Assembly (NCBI RefSeq): GCF_002410825.1
Contig: NZ_DHOS01000032.1
Location: 114,144-178,143, forward strand
Direction: 5' to 3'
Length of the DNA: 64,000 nucleotides
Source: Proteiniphilum sp. UBA5384
GTDB lineage: Bacteria; Bacteroidota; Bacteroidia; Bacteroidales; Dysgonomonadaceae
Below the pieces are notes generated by a model. That model made no database searches. It was not told the DNA's origin and was given only the letters and a program-made list of their open reading frames with translations. Each line of letters opens with the position of its first letter. The stretch's first letter is position 1. Position numbers and translations under genes: made by a program. Below are positions 63,917 through 64,000 of this stretch, one piece after another.

Positions 63917-64000
63917 GGGTAAGTCCTATACGGTCAGCTCCCATTGAATCCCCCAGGTCTTGATCGAAGCAAGGGTATTTGGTTGTAGCGGCGCGATATA
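63917..64000 (+). ncRNA. ffs: Signal recognition particle RNA (4.5S-type), cut by window end
   Basis: The segment contains the universally conserved SRP helix 8 signature CCCAGGTC, an apical loop, then GAAGCAAGGG (63953-63981), equivalent to the E. coli CAGGTC...GAAGCAGCC that binds the Ffh M domain. The later GGTTGTAGCGGCGCGAT matches the 3' arm of bacterial 4.5S RNAs (GGGATGTAGCTGG). The 5' end is placed by the promoter, and the 3' end lies at or just beyond the window edge. The loop reads TTGA/TGAT rather than the usual GNRA, a variation worth folding. Confidence 0.85.

Overview
The window looks like a Bacteroidales chromosome, and a Dysgonomonadaceae-type organism (Proteiniphilum/Petrimonas/Dysgonomonas neighbourhood) is my inference. 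The evidence is paired SusC/SusD outer-membrane proteins, many lipoprotein signals ending in Cys, fimbrillin-like and DUF-type surface proteins, promoters with a TAnnTTTG -7 box, almost no Shine-Dalgarno sequences, and a V-type ATPase operon of the Bacteroidetes kind. I see no tRNA, complete IS, prophage or CRISPR array.

Layout. 1-0.3 kb: the edge of a PemK/MazF-like toxin gene on the minus strand, behind what looks like a decayed antitoxin. 0.6-9.2 kb: three tandem secreted GH78 alpha-L-rhamnosidases (+), ending at a strong hairpin that also serves the convergent minus-strand cluster. 9.4-31.2 kb: a minus-strand sialic-acid/sialoglycan utilisation locus. In transcription order it holds a GntR/FadR regulator, a cytoplasmic cyclically permuted mutarotase (NanM-like), a NanA-type N-acetylneuraminate lyase, an IPT/NHL lipoprotein, SusC, SusD, a DUF1735/DUF4361-type surface lipoprotein, a Big2+CBM6 lipoprotein, two GH33 sialidases, an uncharacterised 826-residue lipoprotein, a NanH-type sialidase, an exported mutarotase and an MFS permease. 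A perfect 17-bp palindrome lies just upstream of the regulator gene and is its probable operator. 31.8-33.9 kb: a fimbrillin-like/DUF6359 lipoprotein (+) and a secreted SGNH hydrolase (-), separated by a two-way terminator.

34.2-48.3 kb: two complete RND tripartite efflux operons (adaptor, pump, TolC-like channel) flanking a DUF3810 membrane protein and a MATE exporter. 48.7-56.5 kb: a V/A-type ATPase operon, E-DUF2764-A-B-D-I-K, with a proteolipid that carries the Na+-site residues known from Enterococcus hirae NtpK, closed by an intrinsic terminator. 56.6-64 kb: a CDF metal transporter, ffh (SRP54), folD, a UPF0104 flippase-like membrane protein, gcvT and pepT, and at the right edge the SRP RNA gene, cut by the window end.

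How the genes fit together. In the sialic-acid locus, surface sialidases and glycan-binding lipoproteins would strip and hold sialoglycans, SusC/D would bring oligosaccharides into the periplasm, exported mutarotase would set the anomer, the MFS permease would carry free sialic acid across the inner membrane, and the cytoplasmic mutarotase and aldolase would yield ManNAc plus pyruvate. Later steps (ManNAc epimerase, GlcNAc kinase) are not in this window. Functional assignments come from sequence motifs and family knowledge, without any database search.
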